A DNA stretch of 64,000 nt from Charina bottae (taxonomy: Eukaryota > Chordata > Lepidosauria > Squamata > Charinaidae), in contig JALMGJ010000004.1 of the NCBI GenBank assembly GCA_023362775.1, positions 83,411,798 to 83,475,797 of the forward strand. The letters are read 5' to 3'. Shown piece after piece: positions 19,595 to 32,160 of the stretch (position 1 is the first letter of the stretch; each line of letters begins with the position of its first letter). The notes under the pieces are model-generated. The model did no database searches. It was not told the origin of the DNA and saw only the letters and a program-made list of their open reading frames with translations. Position numbers and translations under genes: made by a program.

Positions 19595-20375
19595 CTTGCC
19601 TATCTCTGGAAAAAAAAATCACAAAGAAGTTTTTGTATGTTTACCAGTCTCCTGCAAACCCCAGACTGTCATGATACTGATGATTAATCTTCTCTTTCTT
19701 ATCCCCAAATTTAGGATTGTGTTCTTATTTCAGATCTGATCTGACTAGAACACTACTTTAGATTCAGAATGAAAGTATCCCAATATTCCTCTTATGAAGC
19801 TAAACTCTATCAGTTTCAGTTGATAAGTCCAATGGATGTAGTTGGATAGTTTGCATGGAGCAGTGTGATTATTACCTACCCTCTTGATACTTGTTCAGCA
19901 TGGATTATATACACCTGCCTGGAGGTTCAGGTAAATAATATTAATGCCTCTATAAGGGACAGGAAGTTGCTTTCCTGATTAAAGGAGGTACTTTCTACTT
20001 CTTAAGAAGGCCTCCCTTGATCACTCTAGAGATCTAAATGTGAATGGCTGGGCAAGGGTGGTGGCTTCTCAGCTTCAGGCAATCTTAGATAAAATGGATT
20101 CTCAAGACCAACATTAAGATGGCTTTAGGGCAGACTACAGGAACTTCCTTGGTTAGCCTGATGTATCATTTTCACGGGTTCTTTTGTACCGAAGGGTGTT
20201 TATTCAGACTCAACAGGAAATCCCCCAAGAAAACTGCACACATAAAGATTTGTCTCTCCCCTTATTTGTTGGGGGGGGGGGGAGTTAGTTTACTTATAAA
20301 CAATTATTTACAGTAGAGAAGTGTGCTATAGCTATCTACATGGCTAAATAATACAATCCTAGTTTGTTTCTAACT
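19595..20375. other. Unassigned intergenic sequence
   Basis: There is a short G run at 20271-20282. I recognise no gene or repeat. Confidence 0.4.
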
Positions 20376-20386
20376 AACCTATATTC
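20376..20386. repeat. 11-bp target-site duplication of BovB copy 3, left
   Basis: The sequence aacctatattc recurs exactly at 20914-20924. Confidence 0.88.
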
Positions 20387-20913
20387 TTGGGCGGAGAGAA
20401 ATGACAAATTTCGATAAAATAGTTAAGAGCAGAGACATCACACTGACAACAAAGGTCCGCATAGTTAAAGCAATGGTATTCCCCATAGTAACCTATGGCT
20501 GCGAGAGCTGGACCGTAAGGAAGACTGAGCGAAGAAAGATAGATGCTTTTGAACTGTGGTGTTGGAGGAAAATTCTGAGAGTGCCTTGGACTGCAAGAAG
20601 ATCAAACCAGTCCATACTCCAGGAAATAAAGCCAGACTGTTCACTTGACGGAATGATATTAAAGGCAAAACTGAAGTACTTTGGCTACATAATGAGAAGA
20701 CAGGATACCCTGGAGAAGATGCTGATGCTAGGTAAAGTGGAAGGCAAAAGGAAGAGTGGCCAACCAAGGGCAAGATGGATGGACGATATTCTGGAGGTGA
20801 TGGACTCAACCTTGGGGGAGCTGGGGGTGGCGACGGCTGACAGGAATCTCCGGTGTGGGATGGTCCATGAAGTCATGAATAGTCCAAAGCGACTGAACGA
20901 ATAAACAACAAAA
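20387..20913 (+). mobile_element. BovB/RTE LINE copy 3, strongly 5'-truncated
   Basis: A plus-strand 527-bp BovB 3' end is flanked by an 11-bp TSD. It starts inside the LLLGRRAM region of ORF2 and ends cgactgaacgaataaacaac. Its protein and 3' UTR match copy 1, so it is the same subfamily. Confidence 0.93.
20401..20904 (+). pseudogene. BovB ORF2 C-terminal fragment
   Basis: The 167 codons correspond to residues 765-931 of copy 1 with about 20 differences and no stop. Shared segments include RKIDAFELWCWRKILRVPW and LKAKLKYFG. It lacks the endonuclease and reverse transcriptase active sites, so it is a dead-on-arrival copy. Confidence 0.92.
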
Positions 20914-20924
20914 AACCTATATTC
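20914..20924. repeat. 11-bp target-site duplication of BovB copy 3, right
   Basis: This is an exact copy of 20376-20386, directly after the short A run that ends the element. Confidence 0.88.
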
Positions 20925-21650
20925 CTACTAGACTTGTATGTAGCTATTCCTTCTCTAATACATATAGTAGGCTAACTATGCTATCACTATTGCTATCTAA
21001 CTATAACTATTACTATTAGAAACTAACACGTCTGTTACTATCTCCTTTGAGAGGGCAGCTTTCTCACTTGCCACTCTCCAGACGTTTGCTGCAAGACTTC
21101 ACTGCTAGTTGTCTTTTCCACCAGACCTTCCATGTCTTTTTGGGAAAACAAATGTCCTTTCCTTCCCTTGGTTGCTTCTTTCTCCTGTTTTGGCTGCCAG
21201 CTGCAAACTCGAAACATACACCAGCTCTCCTCTCTCGTCCTCCTTGCTCCCTCCTCTCTTCTTCTCCTCTCCCACCCCCCAGTCTTTCCAAACAAAGGCT
21301 TTTTTACAGTCTCACTGCGGTCATTACGCTGAGATAAATTTGAAGTACAGGGGAGGAAGGTGATCCCAGTTGCCTGTAATCTTCCTACAGCCTGTCCTTT
21401 CACAATCATCTTGATATGAACAGAAATAGATTTTGTTTTCCTGTTTTCTCAGTTGGTTTCAATAAAATTGACTATGACATCCTTCTGGATTGCTTGGCAG
21501 TTTCAAGAATTGGGAGGACTACTCGTTATTATGTCCACTCTTAACTGTTAGAAAGGTCCCAGATGGTTCTGCTTGGGGACTATCACTCCAGAACCTGATT
21601 TTAATGTTGACCTAGGTGAACATTATGTCTCAGTATAGTTTCTGGCTCAA
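20925..21650. other. Unassigned sequence
   Basis: A pyrimidine-rich tract lies at about 21220-21300. The overlapping reading frames there are products of the base bias. No gene or repeat is recognised. Confidence 0.4.
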
Positions 21651-21654
21651 ATAT

Positions 21655-21800
21655 AATACTCAAATTCTTTCTTTTCTATTTTTTTCTATTTTCTATTTTC
21701 TTTTTCTTTTCTGCATTTTTTCTTTTTTTATTTGTATTAGTTTTTTTATCATTGTAGTTGTAATTTTTAATAAAATTACTATAAAAAAACAAAAAGAGCA
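21655..21800 (+). mobile_element. L1-like 3' end fragment
   Basis: T-rich sequence (ttttctatttttttctattt...ttgtaatttttaataaaatt) ends in an A-rich tail. It matches the 3' terminus of the half-element family, with the same aataaaatt ending as at 17.99 kb. Confidence 0.5.
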
Positions 21801-24785
21801 TGAATCAGAAATGGACTGATTTGTCAAATATTAGACACTACCCTGTGTACTGTACCCCAAGTTCATTGCAAAAAAACCTGGCATTGAATACATGCAATAC
21901 ATAGGTAGTGCATTTCAAACATTATTTACAGTTAGAACATCCAGAGTTGCAACTTGTCATATCAGCAAACCAGCATGACAGTTATAATTCTGTAAGAAGC
22001 TCATGTCTTAGCTTCCAAGTGAATGAGTGAACTCATCAGTATTCCATTTAACTTGCTGTGTTTCCTCTTCTGCTTAATATTGATCAGCTTGGATTTTATT
22101 GTTGCATTATTTTATTTGAGGGCCACTAGAATGGCCCTAGAATGAAGGGCAATGTATGAATGTCTACTGTAAAATAAATAAAAACCTTCCTTTACATATA
22201 AGTAAAGGCACAGCAGTCCTCTCATATTTTCAATGGTGTAAAATATTTCAGAGTGATCATGAATATAATGAAGTCAGTGCAAGTTGTGCAACTTTTTTAA
22301 AAAAAAGGAGCAAGGAGCAAGAACTTGGAATTAATAGGATAATTCTCAACAGACTGCCCTGAGATATAATCACTTGTTTCCTTTATTGTTTGTTTTCTTC
22401 AACACACAAAACTCAAGAAGTTGTTGCTGCTGCTCTTGGCCCCAGTAGACTTTTGGTGTTGCCATTTGCCTGTATGGGTTTCACTGTGACAGTTACATTA
22501 GTGTTTTCTGATTAAAGAAAGACAGGAAGGCAAGCCAAACCTAATGTTTTAAAAGGCTTTTTGACCATTATGAGGGAGAGGGTGACTGTTTAATTGGCTC
22601 ATAGTGGCAATTACGCTCTGGCAATACAATGAAACTCCCTGCAGAGCCTCCAATTAGTGCTGAAGAACAGGTATAAAATTCTATTTCCAGTGGACAGATT
22701 ATGTGGATTGTCCTCCCCTTATCCATAAACTGTAAATAGAGTAGGGAGAAAAATAAAATTTTTCTTCTAGCTAAATAATGAACTGCTTTTCCAGCAGATA
22801 TGATGTTTGCAATAATGTAAGACTCATGGGAGATTTTATACTGGAACTTAGAGATAAAAGGGGAAAAAAAGATGAAAAACAGTTTCAATGTAGCATTTGT
22901 TTTATGTATATGTACAGTATATGTTCATAAACCCCATACCATTTCTTTTAAATGCACCTCTGTTTTTACTTTGTCCATGAATGCTCTCTTGATTTTCTCA
23001 GAACTCTTGCCAATGATTCTCCTCTTTGTCTGAAAAAAAATGTGTCACCAACAGTTGTATGAAAATATTATTTCTCAAACCTCCATGAGATTTGGTCTGT
23101 AGAACAGCATAATCACAAAATGTGGCACAGATTTTGTATATTGTACTAGGATTTGTATTAGGTTTCATGAACAGGTATGGTTTATTACTCTAGGCCCCTA
23201 ACACCCTTCCATATATCCACTGGCTTCACCCTCGAAACATCAACAATATTTTTGTGACCTTATGCAAGGATCTTGAATCCAGAAATCCAGAAAATGCCAG
23301 AAAATTCAGACCTCCATGAAGATAGGTAAGGATGGTACTAATATTTGATATTGGATAGATGCTATCCATACTTGTGGAAGAACCCTTAAAAGTATGAATT
23401 CAGTGAAGGCAAATTGCATGGAAAGCAGAGCCTCACATAGCTGACAAACTTAGAGAAATATATATATTCCTTAAAAAAAATCTGAATCTAATAAAATATA
23501 AAACAATATCTCTATTTAAAAAGCATGAATGCAGAGGGGCATATCTTCTGCAGTTATCTGTATTCTCTGGGGTAAAATGCTATAAAGAGAAATATTTTAT
23601 TTTATTATATGCTATTTTGATTTTAGAAAGTTAATATTCATTTTCTTGGATTCATATTAACATATAGAGCCCTTACATTCACCTACCCCTTGCGTAGTTG
23701 TATTAATAAAGCAATAAATAGTATTTCTGCTATGTCTTTTGCAACTTACATTATTTCATTAGATTTGAAACTGCAGATATTTGGAAAGCTAAAACAAGAA
23801 TCGTATTTGGCAAATTAAACTATAAGCCATGTGTTAGGAAATAAGGTTGCTGAGTACTGTGTATAATGATGGTAATTTGTTTTCAGGATCTAGAGTTTCT
23901 GTCTTGGCAAGCTATAGTTCTGAGAAATTAAGTAATAAAATGGGACCTCCTTCCAAATAATCAAATAAAATAATAATAATACCCAGATACTTTATTGGGG
24001 AAGAAAGAAGCCTTTTATTAATTTATTAAAATCTAACTGTCCAGGACCTAGGACGAAATAGCTGGCAACTAAACACAAGCCTTTGAGAAATTTGTCATTT
24101 CATAATTGATTCATTTGTCTCCCAATGATCTCCTCTCCAGATCAGACAGAATTTCAAGCTGGCCACTCAAAAGTGATGGCAGTAACTAGAATTCTGAATT
24201 ATATTCTGGTGGTCAAATCCAATGCTTGTTGTTTCTTGTTGCATGTGAGAATAAGATTGTGTGATTTTCTGTATGAAAGTATGAATCTGCCACCAACTGC
24301 CTGGGAAATCAAAGTGTCAATGTCCTGTATGGCTTGCAGGTTATTTGTAATACATATTTTGATAAGAAACAAGAAATGACACAATTATAATGCTAACATA
24401 GAAACCAGATCCTGCAACAAGTCCAGATGCCTTCAAATTTACACTAAGCACCATCACAGACTTCAACAATTTCACACTGTGATGACCCTGACTTCAATGC
24501 CCCCATAAAAGCTTCTCCATGCAGTTCATTTGAAATGCAGAATAAGCTTTATTAAGTATACATGTAAATCAAAGCATTCTCAAAGATCCGAATGAGGGTT
24601 TCCCACCAAACAGTCAAATTTAGCTCTCTCCCCTCACGCCAACCCCTTCGCGCCCATGATGTCAATGTCCATTACTTTCCCTCTCCGTTCAAGCCCCCAC
24701 CATACTCGTGCAGGTTGACGAATTTGATGCTCAGCACAACAGTCTCCAGCAGTCTGGCACGGCTCCCGGAATGTGCTCCCCCTCC
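21801..24785. other. Unassigned AT-rich intergenic sequence
   Basis: About 3 kb has only short frames without recognisable domains. I found no exon, RNA gene or clear transposon end. Confidence 0.4.
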
Positions 24786-24841
24786 CGTGTGGCCTCTCAT
24801 GGAAACCTAGGGTTCCACGGAACCCTGGTTGAGAAACCCTG
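24786..24841 (-). mobile_element. hAT terminus fragment
   Basis: The minus strand starts CAGGGTTTCTCAACCAGGGTTC, then CGTGGAACCC. The first 22 bases equal the left end of the hAT MITE at 34696. I could not find the other end, so this is probably a truncated relic. Confidence 0.55.
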
Positions 24842-24924
24842 GATTAGAATGACATTCCCAATATATGAAATCAAGTATAGAAATGAGATCTGTTGTCAAG
24901 TAAGAGAGAGAGTCCACAACCAAC

Positions 24925-25001
24925 TTTCCTTCCTTCCTTCCTTCCTTCCTTCCTTCCTTCCTTCCTTCCTTCCTTCCTTCCTTCCTTCCTTCCTTCCTTC
25001 C
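24925..25001. repeat. (CTTC)n microsatellite
   Basis: This is a pure tetranucleotide tract of about 77 bases. The long Lys/Glu/Gly or Leu/Pro/Ser frames over it are artefacts. Confidence 0.97.
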
Positions 25002-26560
25002 TGTCATATTTTCAAGGTCATCTACTTTTCAAGTTATTCATCAACTGCCTTGATTATCTAGTTTCTATAGTGGCTGACAGAATTTTAAATGCTAGACTTC
25101 TTTATATATTCTGGTCCATTTCCAATTATTTCCTAGCTACAGTGAAGAATAATTTACTCGTATGCTACTTTCAGTTAATCCATGACATTATTATGTTATC
25201 TGTGCATGTTAAAGCTCCTGAAAATGATTTTAAGATAATCAGAAAATCTGTGCTCAATTCGAATCTTTGAAGAAGTGCTTAGTCATCAAACCTCAATTTT
25301 TTTACAACCCTTATAGCTGTTTCTTGTGTTAATGAAATAAAATTAGGGCTGGATAATGCTATTGAAAATGTTCAGAATTATCGAGACTCTGCTATGCCAA
25401 ATGTAGCTAATAACAGCATCAATCCTTCAACTGTCCTTGGAGATCTACAGCTCTCTACTTAAATCTCTTGTTTCTGTGCCTTCTTAAGAAAAATTCATGA
25501 TTATTATAAATATCTTATAGATGCAACTGCTACATTCTAATGCAAAATTGCTGCCCTGTATTGTATTCTAATGTAACAATTGGATTAATTGTCTTATTCA
25601 AGCCAATACAGAATTATCATTAGATTGTTGTGCACACATGCACCCACACACATTGCACAGCGGATGAACTTTGCATCTCAAATTGTATACATTGTACATC
25701 CTAGGATTAGAGATTAGTATAGTATTTCATTTGACAAGTGATGCTTTGATCAATATTTGATAGTATCTAGAAATAACTGGTTTTAAATGTTTTTATTATG
25801 CATTGACAATTGATACATTTTATTTATTTATATAATAGTATTGATATATTATACATAATAGTTAAATCCATTTTCTTCAATGAGAGTAAACTGTGACTAA
25901 TTTAGACTAGACAAATATTAGGTGGAACCAAACCACCCTATCTTTCTTAATTTCAAAAATAAGTGCAAGATATCTACAAGTTTAAAACGCATACAGTAAA
26001 AATATTGTAAATGATACTAAAAAAACTACAAGATAGCATCATAAAACTAAAATAAGATAGCACTAACACCATGAAAAATTTAGCAGCAGTAATATAACTG
26101 TTAATTAAAACACAGGCAACAAGATCTATTTTAATGTAGCAGAGTTAGTACTAGCAAAATATGTCTAGAAAGGCCATCATACAACTGGGAAAGCACCAGA
26201 GAATACAGATAATACATTTAAGAGTATTTTATACTGGAAATGCATTTCAGTGCATTTCATAAGCAGTTCATGGCTCAACATTTCATGACCCTACATCTGT
26301 CTGGAAATTCTTGCTATTTTATTCCTTGGTTCTTCTTTGGTTACTTCAGTGAATTTGATGCTTTATCATTTACCTTTAGTCTTAGCTTTCATGCTACACA
26401 CTGACAGGAAAAAACCTTCCAAGATTCATTAATGAAACTGAAATTAATTGGATGAAACAGATTTTTCAAATGGTATACTACCACGCAATCAGATGTTTAA
26501 AATAACAAAAGCTACGCAGCAATCTATCTAATATGCTTTGATTTGAATTTCTATATTAAG
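25002..26560. other. Unassigned AT-rich intergenic sequence
   Basis: No gene, RNA or clear repeat is recognised. Confidence 0.4.
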
Positions 26561-26622
26561 CAGGTTGTTGGGCTTGATGTCCTAAATGGCCCTTAACACC
26601 TGCATGATTCTATGAGTTTAAA
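26561..26622 (+). mobile_element. CR1-type LINE 3' end
   Basis: ggttgttgggcttgatgtcc, aaatggccc and tgcatgattctatga match the end of CR1 elements (GATGACC...CCCTTCC...ATTCTATGA). Only the terminal 60 bases are recognisable. Confidence 0.55.
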
Positions 26623-28081
26623 ATGGAGGATCAAGATCATATTTTTACTCCAGAAAAGAAATCAAACTACAAATTGCAGCCTAGAATGCAATCCTAATAT
26701 AGTCATACAGGTGTGTGATGGAAGTTAGAATGATGCCTCTCTGCTAGTGGAGAGAAATTCCACAAAGGATTCCTATGAAATTTTCTGATGGTGGTATGTC
26801 TCACAATTGTTTCTGAATAGCAGCTATGTACAGCATAAACAAGCAGGGACAGTTTTCAATACATTGGATACAAAGTCCTACATTCTCCTGAGAGACCCAA
26901 GGATTAAACTATTCAGCTGTGGTACCTAGTGAAACCTAGATTTCAAGTGGAAGAGAAATATCAAAGACGTTCAACAACTTCTCCAACTCCTGACCTAACT
27001 AAAGTGAATTATCCAAGTTTTAGAAAATAATAGATGAACTGCTGTTCTACTTCCAGACCTACCAACTGTAATATGAGGCAGTCCCTTCATTTTGAATAGG
27101 TCATGAAAATAATACAACTGATAGTTCCATTGCCCTGAGAAATAAAATATCCCATGGTTTGCCTTGAAGTTTTCTTGTGACATTCCTTTTCTTTGTTCTC
27201 TAACATTATGTGGTAGAAATGCCACTAATGCTACAAATCTCTTTTCACTTACACCCAAGAGTTGAAGTTAAGCCATGCACTCTGACTTTAGAGGTTTTAG
27301 GTATTACTACCTAAGACTACCAAGCTCCTTATATCTGTATTTTTGAGTCCAGATACTCCTTTTTTGGCAAAAACACTCATGAAAAAATATGCAATATTCC
27401 TGAGAGACTGAAAAGAGCAAGAAAGGAAGGCTTAGAGCTATATAAAACTGTACATTTACTGCTGCAGGAAAAAACAAGTGACCTTCACAATGACACAGAT
27501 ATAGAAAATGGCATTAAAAAAAACAGTACTGTGGAAGAATCTAGGGGGTGGGAAAAAGATCAGTAACTCAGAAAAAGTGATGAAGTGCAAAATCCAGATA
27601 GGATATATATTAACCTTGTTCAATAGGCAGTTGATGGGATGGGTAAACAGTGTTAAGTGGAAGGGAACGATTTCACATATGTCATTGGAGTAGCTTGGAA
27701 TTTGGAATTGAAAAGGCAGGGTTAAAAACAACCATTTGTTGTTTAAATATATTTGATTCTGACTGCCCATTCTTATTAACCAGCTTGTCAGCACATAAAT
27801 GTTCTCATTAAATTGCCTAGATACTCAATTAATCTGTTTGTCTATTGCTTTTTTTCAGGGGGTGGGAAAAATATATACTGATTGAGAGGGCAAACAAGCA
27901 CTGGTTTGCATTTCCTTAGCACTGACCTCTTAAATCAAGGTAGCATATTAAAAAAAATTAAAAAAATCAAAATCTAATGAATGGATGGATGAATGAATGA
28001 ATGAATGAAAATATTCCATGAGCAATTAAATAAAACGTCACTGCTATAAGTAATACTATCCAAAGCAGAGGGACATTTCCT

Positions 28082-28082
<1 letters not shown>
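26623..28082. other. Unassigned AT-rich intergenic sequence
   Basis: There is a small (GAAT)n run near 27985-28008. Nothing else is recognised. Confidence 0.4.
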
Positions 28083-28133
<51 letters not shown>

Positions 28134-28202
28134 GAAGGAAGGAAGGAAGGAAGGAAGGAAGGAAGGAAGGAAGGAAGGAAGGAAGGAAGGAAGGAAGGAA
28201 AG
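28083..28202. repeat. (GAAA)n-(GGAA)n polypurine microsatellite
   Basis: About 120 purines without interruption on the plus strand: a GAAA block to about 28130, then a GGAA block to 28200. Confidence 0.97.
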
Positions 28203-29885
28203 GTCTATTTTTGACATAGAGGTGGGTGACAGAATGAAACTTCTAGCAATTTCATGCTGGGATTTGGGAAAAGGTTGTTGTTATTTTTGAGGCTGTTCTT
28301 ACTAAAAGGTCGAAAACAGCTACTCAGAGCAGTTTTAGTGTAGAGCAGCAAAATAGTACCAGCAATCAGAATAAATGTAAATATTCAACCAAGCAAATGA
28401 TATAGCTTTTAAATGGAAAATAACTAAACAGGAATATTAAATTATGGCTAGTCCAGGAATCTAGGGTGTTAAAAGGGAAATAGTAATTTAGGGTTCTTTT
28501 TTTAAAAAAAAATTGTGTGCAGTAATATTTATGTAGTGTTGACTAGGGATTATTAACACTCTAATGTTTAGATAACTTAAACCTTTAATTATGCTGGTCT
28601 ATGACCATAATAAAGATTTGATTTGATTATTTGTTTTAAACCTTGAAATATAAATATTTTTAATTGTATTTTTATATTATCCAGTAAGAGAAGGCCAGGG
28701 GGTCATTAAGGATTAAATTGGGTTCATATCAATTTAATCTTAAACAATCAGTTTAAGAATTTGGAAATTAAGGGTTAACAGTAATTTAAGCAAAACTGTA
28801 TTGTCATTCTAATTATTAGATAAAATATTACATGTAAGTAAAGGAAATAAAAAATGTATATAAGTAAACTATGAAGAATGCAATTCGTATTCATAACCTT
28901 ATGCTGTTTCACCAGTCCCCTATCCAATAAATACCCAATAAGTAAATAAATAAATAAGTAAATAAGTAAAATACCACCCAGATGGTCTAATACATATTAT
29001 CATATTGAGTCAACTTACAGTTATCTACGGTTATCTTTGCACTGACATATGCACAGAAGCAAAAAGAAATAATCAAGATTAGTCAAATTATTCTGATCAG
29101 TTACTGACCTATATAATTGATGGCACAAGAATTGGTATCTATCAAAGATTGGTCAGTTTTGATCAAGGAAAATACATAAAGTTCACCAAACCTGCCTGGT
29201 GTTTTTACTTAAAAGACAGAGAGAGAAAGAAAACTGAATCAATTATCTCTACAAATAGGCAGTGCAAGAGAACATGTCCCAATTCGCAGCCTCATCTATT
29301 CCTCAGAGAGAGCTGTGCTCAGCAAATGGGATATTACAATATCTTTTTTCAGATAGGACTGATGACAAAACCTTGAATTGTGTCTCCACTGTTTCAGCAC
29401 TATCATGCAAGAGAGGTAGCTTGCAGGTACTTTTTTATCACTTCCAAGGCTAAAGAACAGGGAATTTAACTAAAAGACCTAGAAACTCTTTTACTGATAA
29501 CAAGAGTCTGTAAGGAGAAAAAAAAAACAGTTTAGAATAGGTTTATCTGGATATGTTTACCTCTGCTCATTTTTATGTGCTGTTCTGTTTTTTTAAGTGA
29601 GGTTGAGACATGTATTATTACTGCCTCCTTTAAGCAAGAAGGCATGCCTGTTTTCTACAAACAAGGTTTGCAAAACAAATTGACAAGCAGTAGATTATAT
29701 CCTTTTGAAGATCTGAATAATTATATAAGAAAAAAACAATAATAATAAAGAAAAACTTCCCTGAAATCTTTGGAAAATCTAGCAAAGCTGATCATACATG
29801 ACACAGAAAAGTCAGATTATCCTCTGCAGATGCAATATGTGATAAATAAAATAAAAGTTATTTTCCTGAGTAGCTTGTTTCCACC
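28203..29885. other. Unassigned AT-rich intergenic sequence
   Basis: The short segment tgaccataataaagatttga near 28600-28620 looks like a LINE or SINE tail, but I cannot assign it. A TAAA/TAAG run lies at 28940-28970. No gene is seen. Confidence 0.35.
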
Positions 29886-30194
29886 CTTGGCATTTTAAAG
29901 GCCTATCTGGGAGCTGGGGGTGAAACTATCTCAGGTGACTATGAAAACAGGGTTAGTCCCTTTATCATCTAAAGGAGGATCATTAAGATCACCATGCTGC
30001 TGTTGAGCTTGCGAAATGGTCTTAATCTTCCTAGGCACAGAAGACAAAGCAGGGAGGAAAATAGGGGAAAGATTGTGCCTGAGGCCCCCACCTCTATTCA
30101 AGGAAGGATTTTCCAAGTTGGCATAAATGGATTCCTTGACCCCACTCTCAAACCACCTATCTTCTCTGTCTAAAATGTGAACATAGGTGAACAT
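29886..30194 (-). mobile_element. Penelope-like element C, GIY-YIG C-terminal fragment
   Basis: The minus strand reads HILDREDRWFESGVKESIY and PSLNRGGGLRHNLSP, then LPALSSVPRK. This is the conserved end of GIY-YIG endonucleases in a Penelope-like lineage common in fish. It is clearly different from elements A and B in this window. The frame is open for 87 codons (29931-30194). Upstream it abuts an L2 endonuclease fragment. Confidence 0.75.
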
Positions 30195-30223
30195 AGGTGA
30201 AGATAGGTGGTTCTGATGTCATG

Positions 30224-30545
30224 TCATGATCTGACCATGAAAACGGGGAAAGATGCAGCTCTCCCCACAGATCATCTTGCCATTGCTCCGACAGGAAAAC
30301 CAAGTCCGGAGTGAGGCCACTGTCTCGAGTCGGGTCCCGAATAATCTGGACCAGGCCCATGGCTGCCATGGTAGCCATGAACTCCCGAGCTGCCTCCGAG
30401 GCACGTCCCAGGGATGGAAGATTGAAATCCCCCAGAACCATAAGTCTGGGGAATTCCACCGCCAACCCCGAAACAGCCTCCAGCAGCTCGGGCAGGGAGG
30501 TTGCTACGCAGCAGGGAGGCTGGTACAGCAGCAACACTCCCAACT
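30224..30545 (-). pseudogene. Internal L2 ORF2 endonuclease fragment
   Basis: The minus strand reads QLGVLLLYQPPCCVATSLPE, LMVLGDFNLPSLGRASEAAR and FSWSDHD, matching residues about 191-297 of the L2 at 10.1-13.2 kb with few changes. Both ends are cut inside ORF2 and no 3' end is present, which normal 5' truncation cannot produce. Confidence 0.9.
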
Positions 30546-30726
30546 GCATAGTAATTGAATATTTACAAGTTTAAAGGAGCTCCAAAGAAATATTTTCACT
30601 TCACAGAGGTACAGTTGCATAATTAAGCAATACCTTGTGGCTGAAAAAAGCTTGTGTAATATGTTTCCTCTGGGTTCCTCTGTATCTTGAAGCCTTAGCA
30701 TCTTCTCCAAAATCATCCTTGCAAAT
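30546..30726. other. Unassigned spacer
   Basis: Nothing is recognised. Confidence 0.35.
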
Positions 30727-30998
30727 TAGGCTGACGATACGTCCCGTTTTGAACGGGACAGTCCCGTTTTTTAAACAATTCCAAACGGTCCCATTGTTTT
30801 AAGAAAAATATCCATTTTGTCCCGTTTTTGAAAGTTCCTGCGGCGAAGTGTGCCCGCGCCTGTCTTCCCACATGCCCGTGCACCTGCACGTGCCCGCACA
30901 CCTGTGCGCATGCACGTGCACATGCATTCCCACTTTGTCTGGCGAGCTGTCGGTAGGTTAGGGTCCCGTTTCCCCTCCAAGGAAATATGGTCAGCCTA
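30727..30998. mobile_element. TIR element D, copy 1 (non-autonomous DNA transposon)
   Basis: The ends are taggctgacgatac at the left and atatggtcagccta at the right, inverted with one mismatch. The TA at each extremity fits a TA target duplication. Inside, the cgtcccgttttgaacgggac segment forms a small hairpin. The interior is GC-rich. There is no coding capacity. Copy 2 lies at 48.36-49.28 kb. Confidence 0.65.
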
Positions 30999-31671
30999 TT
31001 GAAAATGGAAAGTTTGAGATAAGGCAGAATTTGCGTAATATAGCTGACTTGAGAAATGGCCCCTTCAGGGAAGGGGTTTTCTTCTTCTCTCTAAAGTCAT
31101 GTTTCCCCTTCTGAATCCAGGCACACATGTTCTGTCAAACCATTCAAAGGAGACAGGTGGGGCAAGAGTCCATTCTACAGAAGGCAGAACCCACAGCACA
31201 AACCTTCCTATCTTCTTCCTCAGTCTCTACAATCTCAAAAGAATCCCATTTTATATCAAACAGCATTGCTTGAGTCATCTTCAGGACTCAAGACTCTGTC
31301 CAACTCCTACAAATATAAGTGATTTTATCTGCAAGGAAATCACAAAAACTGTCACAGCAATACTGAGAGGCTTTCCATATCCACTATTGCTAAACAAGCA
31401 TCCTTATTCTTAACTGTGTAAAGCTGTTGCTTTATCATTGTTATTCCTTTTATTGCAGAGTCCTTGCAGTTGGGAAGTGCGATCAATTTTCCGAACTGCA
31501 GGAATGCTATAAACTCATTCATATGAATATGCTTACTGAATCTTTTGCAGATTTTTGTGTTGAACACATAGAGACAGTGGGTAAGCAAACATGGCAGACA
31601 TTGGAAGACAGGTTTTACATTCAGCTCAAACAATCCCAACCTATTGTAAGTATAAGCAAATTAAGGCAGAT
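30999..31671. other. Unassigned sequence
   Basis: No gene or repeat is recognised. Confidence 0.35.
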
Positions 31672-31892
31672 ATTTGCTTATTTATTTAATTTTTATCACG
31701 CCTTTATTATTTTTATAAATAACTCAAGGCGGCGAACATACCTATTACTCCTTCCTCCTCCTGTTTTCTCCACAACAACAACCCTGTGAGGTGAGTTGGG
31801 CTGAGAGAGAGTGACTGGCCCAAGGTCACCCAGCCGGCTTTCATGCCTAAGGCGGGACTAGAACTCACAGACTCCTGGTTTCTAGCCCAGCA
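31672..31892 (-). mobile_element. tRNA-derived SINE with L2-type tail, 5'-truncated
   Basis: This is the same family as at 3479-3746. The minus strand has the B-box-like GAGTTCTAGTCCCGCC, GGCTGGGTGACCTTGGGCC, TTCGCCGCCTTGAGTTA and the tail TAAAGGCGTGATAAAAAT. The A box is missing. Confidence 0.78.
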
Positions 31893-32004
31893 CCTGAAGT
31901 CTTCAGGCCATGCCTATAAATGAAACAGAATGAGGACACAGAAAATGAAATTGTGAGATACACTGTGCCACTGCATGTTTATCTGCTACTATTATTATTT
32001 GACA

Positions 32005-32160
32005 GGTACTGTGATGTAATGGTTAAGGTGATAGAAGTAGGGAGACCAGGTTCTAGTCCTCCCTTATGCACAAAAGCAGGTTGGGTGACTCTATGCCACA
32101 CAAAGATTTCAGCCCAATATGGAAATATTTTTATCTACCACCCTGTGCCCTGGACCACCA
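32005..32160 (+). mobile_element. tRNA-derived SINE, plus strand
   Basis: An A box (tgatgtaatggttaagg) is followed about 30 bases later by a B box (aggttctagtcctcc), then gcaggttgggtgactct. This is a diverged member of the family at 3.5 and 31.7 kb. Confidence 0.65.

Noticed and set aside
21038..21409. Arg/Glu-rich minus-strand frame
   Set aside because: It is caused by a pyrimidine-rich tract on the plus strand, and the overlapping frames on both strands are equally long.
24807..25270. Frames with KEGR or LPSF repeats
   Set aside because: They come from the CTTC microsatellite.
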